Source: Nitrospiraceae bacterium (GTDB lineage: Bacteria > Nitrospirota > Nitrospiria > Nitrospirales > UBA8639). Taken from it: DNA of 64,000 bases. Positions 1 through 9,018 of this stretch are shown here, in pieces. Position 1 is the first letter of the stretch. The number at the start of each line of letters is the position of its first letter. The stretch spans positions 186,001 through 250,000 of the forward strand of contig JACKFF010000005.1 of assembly GCA_020632595.1 (NCBI GenBank), read 5' to 3'. A program made the translations under genes and the position numbers. The notes under the pieces were generated by a model that saw only the letters and a program-made list of their open reading frames with translations, ran no database searches and was not told where the DNA came from.

Positions 1-804
1 TATGTGGAGGGCGTGCATCTGGCGTTTGATCATCATCTGAGCGAGACCATTCGGAATAAGGGTAAGCGAAAGAATCATATTATCGATCCGACAGCTCCTT
101 CTGCATCCCGGGTGGTGTACCGGCATTACGGCGGGGATAAGACATTTCCTGCTTCCTGGACCGAGATGATGGAGGCGGTCGATAAAGGCGATTCGGCCCA
201 ATACTCAACCAATGAAATTCTCAACCCACGTGGCTGGGCCTTGATGAATTTCATCATGGATGCGCGAACCGGATTGGGGCGGTTTAAGGATTTTCGTATT
301 TCCAATTATCAATTGATGATGGAACTCATCGAAAAATGTATCACCCTTAGCGTGGAGGAAATCCTGACCCTGCCGGACGTGCAGGAGCGGGTGCAGCTGT
401 ATCAGAAGCATGCCGAACTGGCCAAAGGACAGATCCGGCGCTGCTCAACGATCCATGAAAATCTGGTGGTGTTGGATCTGCGCAATGAGGAAACGATTTA
501 TGCCGTCAACCGGTTTATGATTTATGCTTTGTATCCGGATTGCAATATGTCCATCCATGTGATGTGGGGATTGAAACAACAAAACACCGTATTCGCGATC
601 GGCGCCTCAATTGTCAACCGGTCCTCCACGGTCAATATCGGCGAGCTTTGTCTCACATATGGCGGCGGCGGCCATCGGAATGCCGGCACCTGTCAGGTGG
701 GAAATAACGTAGCGGATTACACGCTCAACGAAATCATTGAGAAAATTCACATGCAAAGCATGACCCAGGTAGATGCAGGAAAGCCAGCCTGTGCGACGGC
801 TTAA
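1..804 (+). CDS. DHH-family phosphoesterase, 5'-truncated by window edge
   Basis: C-terminal two thirds of a DHH/DHHA1 phosphoesterase, the superfamily that includes nanoRNases, pAp phosphatases and exopolyphosphatase-like enzymes. The reading frame is open at base 1, and the metal-binding FDHH motif lies only about ten residues in, so the true start and the first Asp motifs are outside the window; the GTG at 4 is not a real start. The DHHA1 substrate-binding motif GGGGHRNAG is near the C-terminus (about residues 220-228). The TAA stop is at 802-804. The 3' part (about 482-762) recurs as decayed direct repeats at 4868-5146 and 8910-9010. The exact substrate cannot be read from the sequence. 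Confidence 0.85.
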   Translation, partial: YVEGVHLAFDHHLSETIRNKGKRKNHIIDPTAPSASRVVYRHYGGDKTFPASWTEMMEAVDKGDSAQYSTNEILNPRGWALMNFIMDARTGLGRFKDFRISNYQLMMELIEKCITLSVEEILTLPDVQERVQLYQKHAELAKGQIRRCSTIHENLVVLDLRNEETIYAVNRFMIYALYPDCNMSIHVMWGLKQQNTVFAIGASIVNRSSTVNIGELCLTYGGGGHRNAGTCQVGNNVADYTLNEIIEKIHMQSMTQVDAGKPACATA

Positions 805-1159
805 CAGGCAATAGATGGATGGTGTTACCGGCGCCGAGCCCACTTCCCGAAGCCTTCCTTAGCGTCAAAGCCCGTTAGCAACATTATTCCAAAGTAAGAT
901 AAGGAAACCCACCTGGAGGTGATCCTTTCTTGAGTCACAGCGGATTTTCCTTTTTGATATTCACCAATGGTGACTAATTTAATCATGGAAAGGCCTATAT
1001 AAAAACAGACCAAGTCCCACAATATCTCCCCGACAAAAGATTAGACGTGCCGAAGAATTACCCCAAAAAACCGCTACTATAATTTCATCAGCTGGCATTA
1101 TATGCACGGCCTCCTTATTCTCCTGAACTCGTAGTGTCCTTCATTGTTTACGCTGAGGA
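805..1159. other. Intergenic region without supported gene
   Basis: Short overlapping frames exist on both strands but none has a ribosome binding site or recognisable product. The stretch separates the DHH gene from the sigma54-activator remnant. Confidence 0.5.
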
Positions 1160-1275
1160 AGAATTGAGGGCACTTTAATTTTTTCTAGATTTGAAAATGT
1201 AATCCCCATCTTTTTGATGCGAAAGATGGCAGGATTGAGGCCTAGGAGTTCGGTGGCTCCGCCAGCGCCGGAACC
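1160..1275 (-). pseudogene. Remnant of sigma54-activator 3' end (copy 1)
   Basis: On the minus strand this decodes to GGATELLGLNP followed by FRIKKMGI, matching the Fis-type helix-turn-helix end (GGAAELLGLKP, SRIKKMGI) of the intact activator at 16673-18361. The DNA match to 16682-16760 is strong over about 75 bases, with small deletions; the frame then runs about 20 unrelated codons to a stop. No AAA domain or start is present. It has the same orientation as all other copies in the window. Confidence 0.7.
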
Positions 1276-1572
1276 ACATTGAATCGATAGTAGAGATAGT
1301 ATCTCAATCTCGAAGCTTTACTTCCTTGGAAGAATTCCGAGTTGGTGGTTGCCATGCTGAAGCTATTTACCTTTCTTCTGACCTGACCCCGATCCCGTTC
1401 GTAATTTCTTCCATCGCAAGGTGCGTAGTGTGTTGCATGGCCTCTAAGGGAGTTTCTTCAACTCGATCCACAAAACTGTGCGGGAAAGGGTCGATTGGAA
1501 CGATCCGATCTTTATTGCGAATTTGGGTACAGGTTCAATCTGTATGCATAGCTCTTAAATAGTTACAAGGCT
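1276..1572. other. Intergenic region, possible decayed coding sequence
   Basis: No gene supported. The minus-strand frame over about 1360-1545 reads without stops and has a protein-like composition, but it has no start, no RBS and no recognised family. It may be part of a degraded gene. Confidence 0.3.
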
Positions 1573-3048
1573 TCACCTCAAGGAATGGGTCGGAGAGGGA
1601 GACCTCTTGGAATGGAACCGTTCAAGCAAGAACGACGTGATTACCCAGCTGGCTCCAACCATTGTCAGCATGTAGAATCCACTCGCCAGTAAATGCCTTG
1701 TCCACAGAGACCACACGAAAAAAGCCGTAGCGTATACACACATAAGGGCTGTTCCGACAATATAGCCCGGAAGGGGGGCCTTTTGTTGTACTAGATACTT
1801 ATGGGATTTTGGTGTCACGTCCCAACTTTGGACATTTCCGAGACCTTCGAGAGTACTCTGGGTCTGGGCCCACATCATTCCAAGATTCACAATAAATCCA
1901 ACCGGAATGAATGAGGATAGCCCGAATTTCCGCACCGGCATTTCAGAATCGATCTTCCCCGTAACATAGTGCGCTTCAGCCAATCGTATACAGACAGAGC
2001 AGACGAGCAGCAGCGAGTATTCCAGATAGACGAACCACTGAAGACCATACTGAGCACCCATCAGGAACGCCGGGAGTGCCCCTAAGGTGAAGGGCAGAGA
2101 GAGAGCCGGGCCAAAACTACCTAATAGGCGTACCAAAAAATCGAGCCGAATCGAGAGTGGAAAGTCGCTTTTCCAGATGTCCCCGGCATAATATTTTAGT
2201 ATTCTCAGCCATCCTCTCTTCCAACGCATCTGTTGAACGAGAAATCCGGTGATGGTTTCCGGAAGCTCCGATGGCACCTTGAACTGGTCAAGGTAAACAA
2301 GCTTCCACTTCTTGATATTGGCGCGGATACTGAACTCGACATCTTCGACTTCGGATAGGCAATTCCACCCACCTGCGTCCTCAATCGCTGCTTTGCGAAT
2401 GATCCCTGCGCTTCCGTGGAAATGAATCCATAGCCCGGCGCGGGCCCGTGCGGCCTGCTCGAACATCTGGTGTGTATCCAGTTTTGTGGCTTGGAATTCA
2501 GTAAAACGTGACTTCCCCCGATTCAGATAAGACCATCGGGCCTGGACAATACCGACCTTGGTGTCTGTGAAAAAATGGACGGTTCGCTGAAGAAAATCTC
2601 GCGGGATAAGAAAATCAGCATCAAATATGGCCAACATCTCTCCTTTTGCCATGGGAAACCCGTTCTTGAGATTCCCGGCCTTGAATCCTTCCCGTGTTGT
2701 TCGTCGGATCACATTGATATCCAGTTCCGGCTGCTGATGCCGCAAGCGACACACTTCCTGCTGAATGATGGTTGATGTTTCATCATCGGAATCGTCAAGG
2801 ACTTGGATTTCAAGCCGGTCACTGGGATAATCCAGTGCCACCGCATGGCGGATGACCCGCACAGCCAGTTGGCCTTCGTTTCGGATTGGAAGCTGTATGG
2901 TGACAGATGGGAGTGCGCTCTCTTCAAAACCGCACAGTGGCACAGGGTCCAACCCGTGGTTTCGTGCGTACAGTGCGATCAGAGATAAGTAATAGAGGGT
3001 GAGCCCCAATAGGAAGGCTCCGCACACAACCGGGACAAAAAAGGCCAA
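1573..3048 (-). CDS. Membrane glycosyltransferase family 2 (cellulose/mannan synthase-like)
   Basis: Processive-type GT2 enzyme, 491 residues, expected in the inner membrane, transferring sugar from a nucleotide sugar to a growing polysaccharide or glycolipid. An N-terminal membrane helix (about 5-27) is followed by the GT-A domain with the DDS motif (about 84), DAD (about 140), the acidic ED of the acceptor site (about 237) and QQMRW (about 273), the QxxRW signature of cellulose-synthase-like enzymes. Several C-terminal membrane helices follow, as in CslA/BcsA-like glucomannan synthases. The PilZ domain of bacterial BcsA is absent. The SGNH-like membrane protein divergent at 3627 could modify the same polymer, which is inference. 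Sugar specificity is not determinable. Confidence 0.85.
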   Translation of the reverse strand: MAFFVPVVCGAFLLGLTLYYLSLIALYARNHGLDPVPLCGFEESALPSVTIQLPIRNEGQLAVRVIRHAVALDYPSDRLEIQVLDDSDDETSTIIQQEVCRLRHQQPELDINVIRRTTREGFKAGNLKNGFPMAKGEMLAIFDADFLIPRDFLQRTVHFFTDTKVGIVQARWSYLNRGKSRFTEFQATKLDTHQMFEQAARARAGLWIHFHGSAGIIRKAAIEDAGGWNCLSEVEDVEFSIRANIKKWKLVYLDQFKVPSELPETITGFLVQQMRWKRGWLRILKYYAGDIWKSDFPLSIRLDFLVRLLGSFGPALSLPFTLGALPAFLMGAQYGLQWFVYLEYSLLLVCSVCIRLAEAHYVTGKIDSEMPVRKFGLSSFIPVGFIVNLGMMWAQTQSTLEGLGNVQSWDVTPKSHKYLVQQKAPLPGYIVGTALMCVYATAFFVWSLWTRHLLASGFYMLTMVGASWVITSFLLERFHSKRSPSPTHSLR

Positions 3049-3557
3049 CGTGGCTGCTACGCTAAGAATAAGTGGCTCCCTTTATGGTCGACCTCCTAAG
3101 GAGGAAGATGTCGGAGAATTGGAAAATGCCTCATGACGGAAGACAACTGGTAGTGACTCTAGGCAGCCATTTTTTGATTGCCAGGGAAAGAAAAATGTGT
3201 TTCCCCTTTCAGACTCAGGGCGATTTTCTATCCCACCACATGCTCCGGGTTAACTTAGTGGACCGTAACAAAAGAATCAGAAGTGCTTGCGGGCGAAAAA
3301 TCACGGCACTACCCGAACCAATAGTTTGTTGGGCCCCTATGCAAAATCGATTTCATTGTTACAGGCCACTAGTTCTGGTGCCTCCGGTTCATGGTCACCG
3401 GACAAGCGCAGCTCGAATTCTGAAAGCCCCAGGCTTAAGAGGGCCGGAGTAATTGGAGTGCGTGGCATTGACAACTCCAATTCTCCTGCCATTATACACC
3501 AATGGTTTTATGGTTACGGTCAATCCCTTCACAGATGAAATCCTGTGCTTCCTCATA
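3049..3557. other. Divergent intergenic region between GT2 and SGNH genes
   Basis: No gene supported; the frames here lack RBS and family features. It contains an imperfect hairpin near 3450-3483 (AATTGGAGT pairing with AACTCCAATT). Promoters for the two divergent genes are expected here. Confidence 0.5.
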
Positions 3558-3579
3558 TATTGTCAATAATTTGACAATA
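3558..3579. promoter_or_regulatory. Palindromic operator-like site
   Basis: Perfect 9-bp inverted repeat, TATTGTCAA then TAAT then TTGACAATA, centred about 58 bases upstream of the chosen ATG of the SGNH-like gene. The right arm contains a TTGACA that could serve as a -35 box. Symmetry and position fit a dimeric repressor operator; the regulator is unknown. Confidence 0.45.
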
Positions 3580-3626
3580 GGGCCCACCATATCACTCGAC
3601 CCACAAAATTGAGGTCGTCTCGACCC

Positions 3627-4835
3627 ATGCCAAATACATGGTATCAATCAACTCACTTGAGGTTGCTCCTCATCACGACCAGTGCGGGTGGTATTCTTTT
3701 TTCACTTGTGGAAAAGGGGTGGGTGTTTTCGGTAATTTTTGCTCTAGGAACTCTCGTCGCAGGAATACTTGTTGTCTGGGTTCGCCAGCCACGTTGGAAA
3801 AATGTGACCCTCATCTTGTTGAGTGTCTTTGCGTGTTTGGCCATTGCCGAAATCCTTTGTCTCCTGCTTAATCGGACAGACGAGTCCTATTCTGGAGAGT
3901 ACACGACCTCCTATTTTCGGAGTGATGGGGAAGATGGTGATTTAGGGTATGAACCAAATCCGGGGAATTTTACTGTTCAGAAATATCACCGAGATCATCT
4001 CGTGTATAGCCAAACCTATGCCATTACCCCCCAGAGAATTCGCGAAACGCCCCAAAAGGTGCGTGCCGAAAGTTGCAATGTGGTCTTTTTTGGAGGGTCC
4101 TACACCTTTGGAGAAGGCGTAGGCGATCATGAAACCATGCCATATTTTTTTGCAAAAGAGGGCGATGGAAAATTCAACGTCTATAATTTAGGGTTTCATG
4201 GCTATGGACCCCATCAAATGTTGCGAGCGTTGGAGACGGAACGACTCAAGGCCATTGTGGATGGCCCTGTGCATCTCGTAATTTATCAGGGAATCCAAAG
4301 TCATGTGGATCGCGTTGCAGGAAATACATTTTGGGATCACTATGGCCCAAGGTATACGCTTATGCCGGGTGGGTCAGTGAGGTACCAAGGTGCGTTCCAT
4401 GGGAAATGGTACAAAATTTTTTACGACCTTGTTCGTCATAGCGCACTGTATGGTTTTATTCAGGAACGTGTCATTCAAATGCATGCATTTGATGAGAGAA
4501 ATATTCCTCTATATCTTGGTGTGGTAGAACAAAGCCGTCGTGCGATCGAAGGTAATCTTCACGCACCGTTTTATGTGCTGTTTTGGGATAAGGGAAGCGG
4601 GGATACTTTGACAGATCAGATTGTTGAAAAATTTAAAAACAACCGGTTCCGACTCATTAACATTTCCCAGATCATACCGGATATTCAAGTGAATCACGAA
4701 TTGTATACTCTTTCCCCTTATGATCCACATCCGAATGCCACAGCCCATCACTTGATCGGAAAATATCTCGCCAAGGCTTTTATGGATGCTCCCTGCGATT
4801 CATTGACATTCAAGCAAGCGAAGCCCACCCGGTAA
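3627..4835 (+). CDS. Membrane-anchored SGNH/GDSL hydrolase-like protein
   Basis: About 402 residues. Two or three N-terminal membrane helices (about 15-75) are followed by a periplasmic SGNH-type domain. FFGGSYTFGEGV (about 150-162) carries the block I serine, and DPHPNATAHH (about 370-380) carries the C-terminal Asp-x-x-His pair. Members of this fold deacylate or acylate polysaccharides and lipids, so a role modifying a cell-envelope polymer, perhaps made by the adjacent divergent GT2 enzyme, is plausible but inferred. The ATG at 3627 is preferred over a TTG at 3609 because a GAGGT sequence lies just upstream at 3611-3615. An operator-like palindrome precedes it. Confidence 0.7.
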   Translation: MPNTWYQSTHLRLLLITTSAGGILFSLVEKGWVFSVIFALGTLVAGILVVWVRQPRWKNVTLILLSVFACLAIAEILCLLLNRTDESYSGEYTTSYFRSDGEDGDLGYEPNPGNFTVQKYHRDHLVYSQTYAITPQRIRETPQKVRAESCNVVFFGGSYTFGEGVGDHETMPYFFAKEGDGKFNVYNLGFHGYGPHQMLRALETERLKAIVDGPVHLVIYQGIQSHVDRVAGNTFWDHYGPRYTLMPGGSVRYQGAFHGKWYKIFYDLVRHSALYGFIQERVIQMHAFDERNIPLYLGVVEQSRRAIEGNLHAPFYVLFWDKGSGDTLTDQIVEKFKNNRFRLINISQIIPDIQVNHELYTLSPYDPHPNATAHHLIGKYLAKAFMDAPCDSLTFKQAKPTR

Positions 4836-4867
4836 ACCTTCGGTCAAATTTCTGAAATTTACTCAAT

Positions 4868-5146
4868 GCAATGAGGGTCCATCTATGCGATCAACGGGTT
4901 TATGATGTAGGCCTTGTATCCGGATTGCAATATGTCCATCCATGTGATGTGGGGGTTGAAACAACAAAACACCGTATTCGCGATCGGCGCGTTGATCGTC
5001 AACCGGAGCTCAACCGTCAATATCGGAGAACTTTTCCTGGCGTATGGCGGAGGCGGGCAACGGAATGCGGGCACCTGTCAGGTCGCGAATGAAGTGGCCG
5101 GTTAAAACACTCAAAGAAATCATTGAAAAAATTCACATGCAAAGGT
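4868..5146 (+). pseudogene. Duplicated 3' fragment of the DHH phosphoesterase gene (copy 2)
   Basis: Nearly identical to bases 482-762, the 3' end of the DHH gene at the window start. It decodes to YPDCNMSIHVMWGL and continues through the DHHA1 glycine motif (GGGGQRNAG instead of GGGGHRNAG). The frame is broken at the left end by an in-frame TAG and the right end ends early. It has no catalytic DHH domain and no start, and lies in the same orientation as the parent. Confidence 0.85.
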
Positions 5147-5642
5147 TGGCGCCAGCGGGAGATTGTAAGGCAAAGGATTGGGCCAATTTCGGGGCTATAG
5201 ATGTGGACGAAAACGGTTTAACGCGCATTTGAATCGAACCCTGGATGTTACGAACAGGGCTTCGACAATCCTATACATAAACAAAAAAAGGGACCGGTGA
5301 ACGGGATGTCGCCTACCCCCTTCCTCCAACAGCCACCGAAATATTGGAGGTATGATCGCTTTACCCCTTCCCGATTGATTGGGAGCCGTTTCCCATTCCG
5401 GTCCTTTCCAACCGGAGGGCATTGTTGACTTCATTGAATAATCCCAAGTTCGGTACTCATCTTGTTTAGAGAAATTTCTTCAGATTCTCTCCACATGGTC
5501 AATTGAACATTTTTAAAGTCATTCCATCGGTGCTGATAATCTCGGCGAGACCCATCGATCCCGAAAGTCAAAACGGGGCGAAAGGTCCGGACGGTGAACG
5601 CCATCGAGAGAGCGGTCAGGTTCCTTCTGGTAGACACTCACT
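5147..5642. other. Intergenic region with short repeat
   Basis: No gene supported. Bases 5476-5531 form a 56-base repeat with 7431-7486. Minus-strand frames here are short and unrecognised. Confidence 0.5.
5476..5531. repeat. 56-base direct repeat, copy A
   Basis: Begins TTCTTCAGATTCTCTC and ends AAAGTCATTCCATCGGT. The copy at 7431-7486 has the same ends and differs mainly in the middle. This copy lies downstream of the SDR gene; the other overlaps the 3' end of the TVP38-like gene, so it may be what is left of a duplicated gene end. Confidence 0.6.
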
Positions 5643-7181
5643 TCAGGGCTTTACCTCACGGCCTGAATGGGAGGAGAGAGAGGCGGTTGACATCCTTTCC
5701 TGCCGGGAGTGGTGTTCCCGCAAAGCGGCCGAGGCGATTCCCTCCAGCATGCCGTCAAAAACGAATTGATGCACGAGATAGGTGCCGTACCAATAGGCGA
5801 GTCCGGCTACGCCCAGGGGGTCAAAGATCGCGGTCTGCCTGATAGTTGCGCCATCCCCCTCCGGCTGGACCTCGAATTCGAGCCAAGCCCGACCCGGGAG
5901 CTTCATCTCCGCCGATAAGCGGAGGCGGGTATGAGGAGTACAATCTTCCACCCGCCACCAATCAACGGTATCTCCGACCTGTAACCACTCCGGGTCCCGG
6001 CGTCCTCGACGGGTGCCGATGCCGCCCACCAACAAATCCAGAAATCCTCGCAGCCGCCAGAGCCAGTTGCCATAGTAATAGCCGGTCCCTCCCCCGATCC
6101 GGCGAATCGGGGCGAAGGCCTCCTCCGGAGAAACCCGGACAAATTTTTTCCGGGAATCCACCAGGCGATTCCCAAACCGCAAAGGATGTTTGTCCTGCGC
6201 GCTGCCGGAAGCTGATAAGGCATCCGACCAGCGGGTTTCCGCAAAGTCCTGATCTTCATTCCGTAAGGCACTGGCAATAGCCTCACGTATGCTCCGGGGT
6301 CGAACGCGGAAACGGTGGAGCGCGGAGGAGTCACGAACCACAGTCGGATAACGAATGCCATCGATCAGCTTGCGTCCCACACGGGCATAGACCGGGGTAA
6401 CCAGTCCCAACCAGAGACTGGACAGTCTGGGGGTCAGGAAGGGAACGGGGATCATGGTCCGTTTCAACCCGCGTTGGCGGGCGTATTCCTTCATCAGATC
6501 CCCATAGGAAACCTGATCGGTTCCGCCGATTTCGAAGATGGCATGACCACTGATGTCTATTTCCAGTCCCTCCACGAGATAGGAGAGCAGGTCTCCGACG
6601 GCAATAGGTTGCGTCGGAACGGATACCCACCGGGGCGTGATCATGACCGGCAGCCGTTCAACCAGGGCACGAACCATTTCAAATGAAAGGCTCCCCGATC
6701 CAATGACCACGGATGCCCGAAATTCGATAACCGGAACCTGGAAGCCCCGCAGGATCTCCCCGACCCGATGACGACTCCGTAAATGGGGCGACAATTCGAC
6801 ACGGTCTTCACCTAACCCGCCCAGATAGATAATGCGTTGAACCCCGGCCCGCTCGGCCTCTCTGCCGAAGTTCTCGGCTCCCTGACGTTCTTCCGACTCA
6901 AATGATCCGCCGGAGCCCATGGAGTGGACCAGGTAATACGCGGTATGCACGCCTTCAAGGGCGCGGCCCAGGGATTCCGGCTCAAGAAGATCGGCTTGAA
7001 CACACTCACATCGTTCCGCGAGGGAAGGGCGAATGAATTCGGGTCGACGGGCCAGACATCTGACGGTATAGCCCTCCTTCGTCAATTCTCCCCCGAGCCG
7101 CCCTCCGATGTACCCCGTGACTCCGGTGAGGAGAATGAGCCGGTCTTTTGGTGATGTGTCCGGTTGAATATTTTCATCCAT
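5643..7181 (-). CDS. NAD(P)-binding SDR-family protein with C-terminal DUF2867
   Basis: 512-residue cytoplasmic protein. The N-terminal extended/atypical SDR Rossmann domain has TGVTGYIGGRL (about 19-29) for nucleotide binding, the conserved acidic residue of VQADLLEP, and YLGGLGED in the position typical of NmrA-like/complex-I-assembly-type members. Residues from about 345 form a DUF2867-type domain (RIGGGTGYYYGNWLWRLRG, then the TVDWWRVE region) seen in this fused family. The fusion is known but its substrate is not. It is encoded on the same strand as the downstream TVP38-like gene with a 292-base gap, so the two may be separate units. Confidence 0.85.
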   Translation of the reverse strand: MDENIQPDTSPKDRLILLTGVTGYIGGRLGGELTKEGYTVRCLARRPEFIRPSLAERCECVQADLLEPESLGRALEGVHTAYYLVHSMGSGGSFESEERQGAENFGREAERAGVQRIIYLGGLGEDRVELSPHLRSRHRVGEILRGFQVPVIEFRASVVIGSGSLSFEMVRALVERLPVMITPRWVSVPTQPIAVGDLLSYLVEGLEIDISGHAIFEIGGTDQVSYGDLMKEYARQRGLKRTMIPVPFLTPRLSSLWLGLVTPVYARVGRKLIDGIRYPTVVRDSSALHRFRVRPRSIREAIASALRNEDQDFAETRWSDALSASGSAQDKHPLRFGNRLVDSRKKFVRVSPEEAFAPIRRIGGGTGYYYGNWLWRLRGFLDLLVGGIGTRRGRRDPEWLQVGDTVDWWRVEDCTPHTRLRLSAEMKLPGRAWLEFEVQPEGDGATIRQTAIFDPLGVAGLAYWYGTYLVHQFVFDGMLEGIASAALREHHSRQERMSTASLSSHSGREVKP

Positions 7182-7430
7182 TGGAAAAACTCCCCTGGCT
7201 TTGCGCCTTAGGGCGGGTCACCGCGCGTGTATCATGAGGCAGTCATGACACAGAGAGGAAAAAGTTGACCCCGTGGTTTCTCTTTTACCTTAGCAGGGAT
7301 TGTTGTGATCAACCAAACAGCCGGTCCGTGCATCTTTATGCTGTGCCGGGTTGCCCAGGGCGGCTCAAGAAGCCGGCGGCTTGTCATTTCACGAACATCT
7401 TAAGCGCCGTGCTTACCTTGTTCAGGCACA

Positions 7431-7486
7431 TTCTTCAGATTCTCTCTACACGGGCATGGGAACATTTTTAAAGTTATTCCATCGGT
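7431..7486. repeat. 56-base direct repeat, copy B
   Basis: Partner of 5476-5531. It overlaps the last codons of the minus-strand TVP38-like gene, suggesting that copy A is a remnant of a duplicated 3' gene end. Confidence 0.6.
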
Positions 7487-8295
7487 CCCTTGCATGAGTC
7501 GCAACGTCGTGGACCCTCAACTACATCCGCAGTCGGCGTTTGAGATGGAGTGGATGGGGGAATTGGAACCGGGGCCCCTCCCCGCAAGAGTTTGACCAGG
7601 CGTGAGTCGGGATATCGCAGAACAAGCTTGGGGATGAGAAGGAGCAGCGCCACCATGGCAAGTCCAAGAACCACCGTGAGCCAGGTCCCTCCTGTGACAG
7701 AACTTCCGGCATAGGTAAGCGCCAGAGTGGGAGGGATCATGCCCAGAAAGGTGACCAATGCAAACATACGGAGAGACATGTTGGTCAGCCCGGCCCCATA
7801 GCTGATCAGGTCGAAGGAAAAGATCGGGAGTAGCCGGGACAGGAACACAAAAATTGCCAGGTGATGGTCGGAACATGTTTCACAGAAGGCAATGTTCATC
7901 CGCAGGAGTCTGGTCAGCACTTCCCGTCCCAGGGCTCGTCCAATGAGAAAACTGACAATGGCTCCCAATTCCGCGCCCATTACTGCATAGGCGGCACCAA
8001 GAAACGGTCCGAATGCCGCTCCTGCGGCAATGTCCAGCGGCAGGCTCGGAATGGGGCTGATAATCACGGCGACCGCCATCAAGCCCATAAACAGGAAAGG
8101 GGCCGATGGCCCGGCCTGGGAAAGCCATCGGGTGAGCCGGTCGGGCCTGAAAATCTCACCGATGTCGATGTGCTGTGTGACTAAAAAGACCGCGATCGGC
8201 AAGATCAGCAACGCTGCCGCTTTGGCCCGGAATGAGGCTGTCAGCCGCCTGGGAGAAAAACGGAAAACGGGGGGTGGATTGCGCACTACCCGCAC
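7474..8295 (-). CDS. TVP38/TMEM64 (DedA-like) membrane protein
   Basis: 273-residue inner-membrane protein of the VTT/SNARE-associated family, related to DedA proteins implicated in lipid flipping and envelope homeostasis. An N-terminal helix (about 27-43) is followed by the family core SPIPSLPLDIAAGAAFGPFLGA... (about 79-98), a GRALGRE loop and FLSRLLPIFSFDLISYGAG (about 150-170), and two more helices. The C-terminal tail carries a CDSC motif (about 265-268), unusual for the family and a possible thiol or metal site. Transported substrate unknown. Confidence 0.85.
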   Translation of the reverse strand: MRVVRNPPPVFRFSPRRLTASFRAKAAALLILPIAVFLVTQHIDIGEIFRPDRLTRWLSQAGPSAPFLFMGLMAVAVIISPIPSLPLDIAAGAAFGPFLGAAYAVMGAELGAIVSFLIGRALGREVLTRLLRMNIAFCETCSDHHLAIFVFLSRLLPIFSFDLISYGAGLTNMSLRMFALVTFLGMIPPTLALTYAGSSVTGGTWLTVVLGLAMVALLLLIPKLVLRYPDSRLVKLLRGGAPVPIPPSTPSQTPTADVVEGPRRCDSCKGPME

Positions 8296-8570
8296 ACCTT
8301 CATTCGGATGAGCATCGTTGAACGCCTGCTTTCAAGGGCTACGTTATCTGTCTCTCCGGGAATGAAGCCTCGATAATCCCATGTTATTGGATGAAGTTCC
8401 AACCATGAAAGGAACTTTTATCCACATAAGGAAGATTATTCCGATTCCCGCCTTTGTTATGATGAGATCAACCGGGCCTTTTCAATATGACTCAAATAGG
8501 CAATCCACATAATTTTGTTGGACAGACGGTCCTGGACAAAAATCGAATCATCACGAAGAAGGAGATAATT

Positions 8571-8870
8571 ATGGCCCCAACAAAACTCTCGTCGGGAAGC
8601 CGGCTCCCTGAATTCACCCTTCCGCTGGTCAGTGGGGGAGAGGTTACATTGGGCCATCCCAAAAAGACGGGGAACTGGCAGGTCGTGTTTATCTACCGGG
8701 GGCTGCACTGCCCGATATGCAAAACCTACCTGAAGAAACTCGAAGATTAGGCCAGGTCCAATTGATCGATATGTCCAACACACCGTTCAACCGGTCCGAC
8801 CCGGAGGAGCTAATCGATACCTTAAAATGGATTCAGGAGAATGACTATCCGATTCGAGGGACGTATGAGT
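8571..8870 (+). pseudogene. AhpC/TSA-type peroxiredoxin-like gene with internal deletion
   Basis: A good RBS (GAAGGAG) precedes the ATG at 8571. The first 59 codons encode a normal redoxin start, ending with the peroxidatic-type motif [19 protein letters not shown] follows at 8748-8750, and in another frame the C-terminal end of the same family follows ([15 protein letters not shown]... to GTYE, stop at 8868-8870). About 60-70 central codons of a usual 180-residue protein are missing. The simplest reading is an internal deletion with frame change. Confidence 0.8.
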
Positions 8871-8909
8871 AGGGAACCCTAAAATACCTTGTGCCTGCTT
8901 GGGCTTTCG

Positions 8910-9010
8910 GTTGTCAATCGAAGTTCAATCGTACTTATCGGAGAGCTTTGACTTTCCTATGACGGCGGCGGGCATCGAAATGCAAGCAATTGTCATGTGG
9001 CGAATGAGAG
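8910..9010 (+). pseudogene. Decayed 3' fragment of DHH gene (copy 3)
   Basis: Aligned with bases 608-710, it decodes to VVNRSSIV, a stop in place of the Cys codon after GEL, then SYDGGGHRNA and HVANE. It is more divergent than copy 2 and shares some of copy 2's substitutions, so both probably descend from one duplicated ancestor. Same orientation as the parent. Confidence 0.7.
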
Positions 9011-9018
9011 AAGCATTA

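Noticed and set aside
825..1022. 65-codon minus-strand frame after the DHH gene
   Set aside because: No RBS, no domain, and odd composition.
1326..1562. 78-codon plus-strand frame
   Set aside because: Cys/Ser-rich with no RBS; the opposite strand reads more naturally but also has no start or family.
5846..6280. 144-codon plus-strand frame inside the SDR gene
   Set aside because: Pro/Arg-rich shadow of the minus-strand SDR/DUF2867 coding sequence.
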